A stretch of 17,500 nucleotides of DNA, from NCBI GenBank assembly GCA_037447655.1, contig JBBHKE010003238.1, positions 134,042 to 151,541 of the forward strand, in the 5' to 3' direction. The notes beneath the pieces are model-generated. The model saw nothing but the letters and a program-made list of their open reading frames with translations. It was not told the origin of the DNA and searched no databases. Below, piece after piece: positions 17,271 to 17,500 of this stretch (its first letter is position 1; each line of letters opens with the position of its first letter). Position numbers and translations under genes: made by a program. This DNA is from Zygnema cylindricum. Taxonomy: Eukaryota > Streptophyta > Zygnematophyceae > Zygnematales > Zygnemataceae.

Positions 17271-17489
17271 ATGGTTAACAAAGGAATGCGTTTAAATGAA
17301 GTTGAAATCATGGAGACAGGTGAAGTATATAGAAGAGGGAGAGGAGGAGAGGCGAATGGTTTGGAAGGAGGGGAAGAGCTTGGGGAATTGGTTCAGCAAG
17401 GGAGAAATGTGGAAGAGAAAAGAGACATTTCTGGTGCTGCAGAAAAAAAAAAGGACGCCCGGCGTGACCTTCGAAAAGAAATTGCTTTT
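17271..17489 (+). CDS. Possible first exon of a plus-strand gene running off the window
   Basis: ATG at 17271, just after an in-frame TAA at 17259, opens 73 codons that end at a consensus donor GTAAGT (17490) in phase 0. The peptide is charged and non-repetitive (NEVEIMETGEVYRRGRGG, ELGELVQQGRNVEEKRD, KKKDARRDLRKEIAF), suggesting a disordered or coiled N-terminus. The family is unknown. A minus-strand reading with a good acceptor (ttttttttttctgcag, 17438-17453) is a competing interpretation: an upstream exon of the Ig-repeat gene. Confidence 0.4.
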
Positions 17490-17500
17490 GTAAGTGATAA

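Overview
The window reads as nuclear DNA of a eukaryote with spliceosomal GT-AG introns. It is AT-rich and dense in repeats, with long purine or pyrimidine simple-sequence tracts and many short inverted-repeat elements. No bacterial gene layout, rRNA or CRISPR array is visible. I cannot name the lineage from sequence alone; a protist or alga with an intron-rich, transposon-rich genome fits. Real coding sequence is mostly short exons, so almost all long uninterrupted reading frames are low-complexity or antisense shadows.

Left edge (1-814): a likely donor at position 5 and an acceptor at 496 suggest the last exon of a plus-strand gene (497-814). Positions 690-1170 are repetitive, 1215-1439 is a MITE-like element, and 1547-2180 is a 66-74 bp tandem repeat split by a 306 bp hAT-like insertion.

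Centre-left (2256-6090): the best-supported gene. Four phase-compatible exons give a 159-residue stand-alone HDAC6-type ZnF-UBP ubiquitin-binding protein. All twelve zinc ligands are present, and there is no deacetylase or protease domain.

Middle (6090-12060): no intact gene found. It holds a short tandem repeat, a G-rich tract, decayed coding relics (about 7314-8440), a ten-copy 35 bp minisatellite, a roughly 1.4 kb cluster of three related MITEs (two head to head as a large palindrome), and an 893 bp hAT-like element containing a degenerate tRNA-like sequence.

Right (12246-16806, minus strand): at least six phase-compatible exons (16806 down to 13950) encode tandem Ig-like repeats resembling bacterial Big-type domains. 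This is a probable extracellular or adhesion protein that is incomplete at both ends. A further minus-strand exon pair (12762-12246), possibly its 3' end, may be joined by a 64 bp intron. At the right edge a plus-strand first exon (17271-17489) may begin another gene beyond a 245 bp purine tract.

The genes show no evident functional pathway in common. The notable content is the compact ubiquitin-tail reader, the Big-type ectodomain in a eukaryotic exon structure, and the layered mobile-element landscape.
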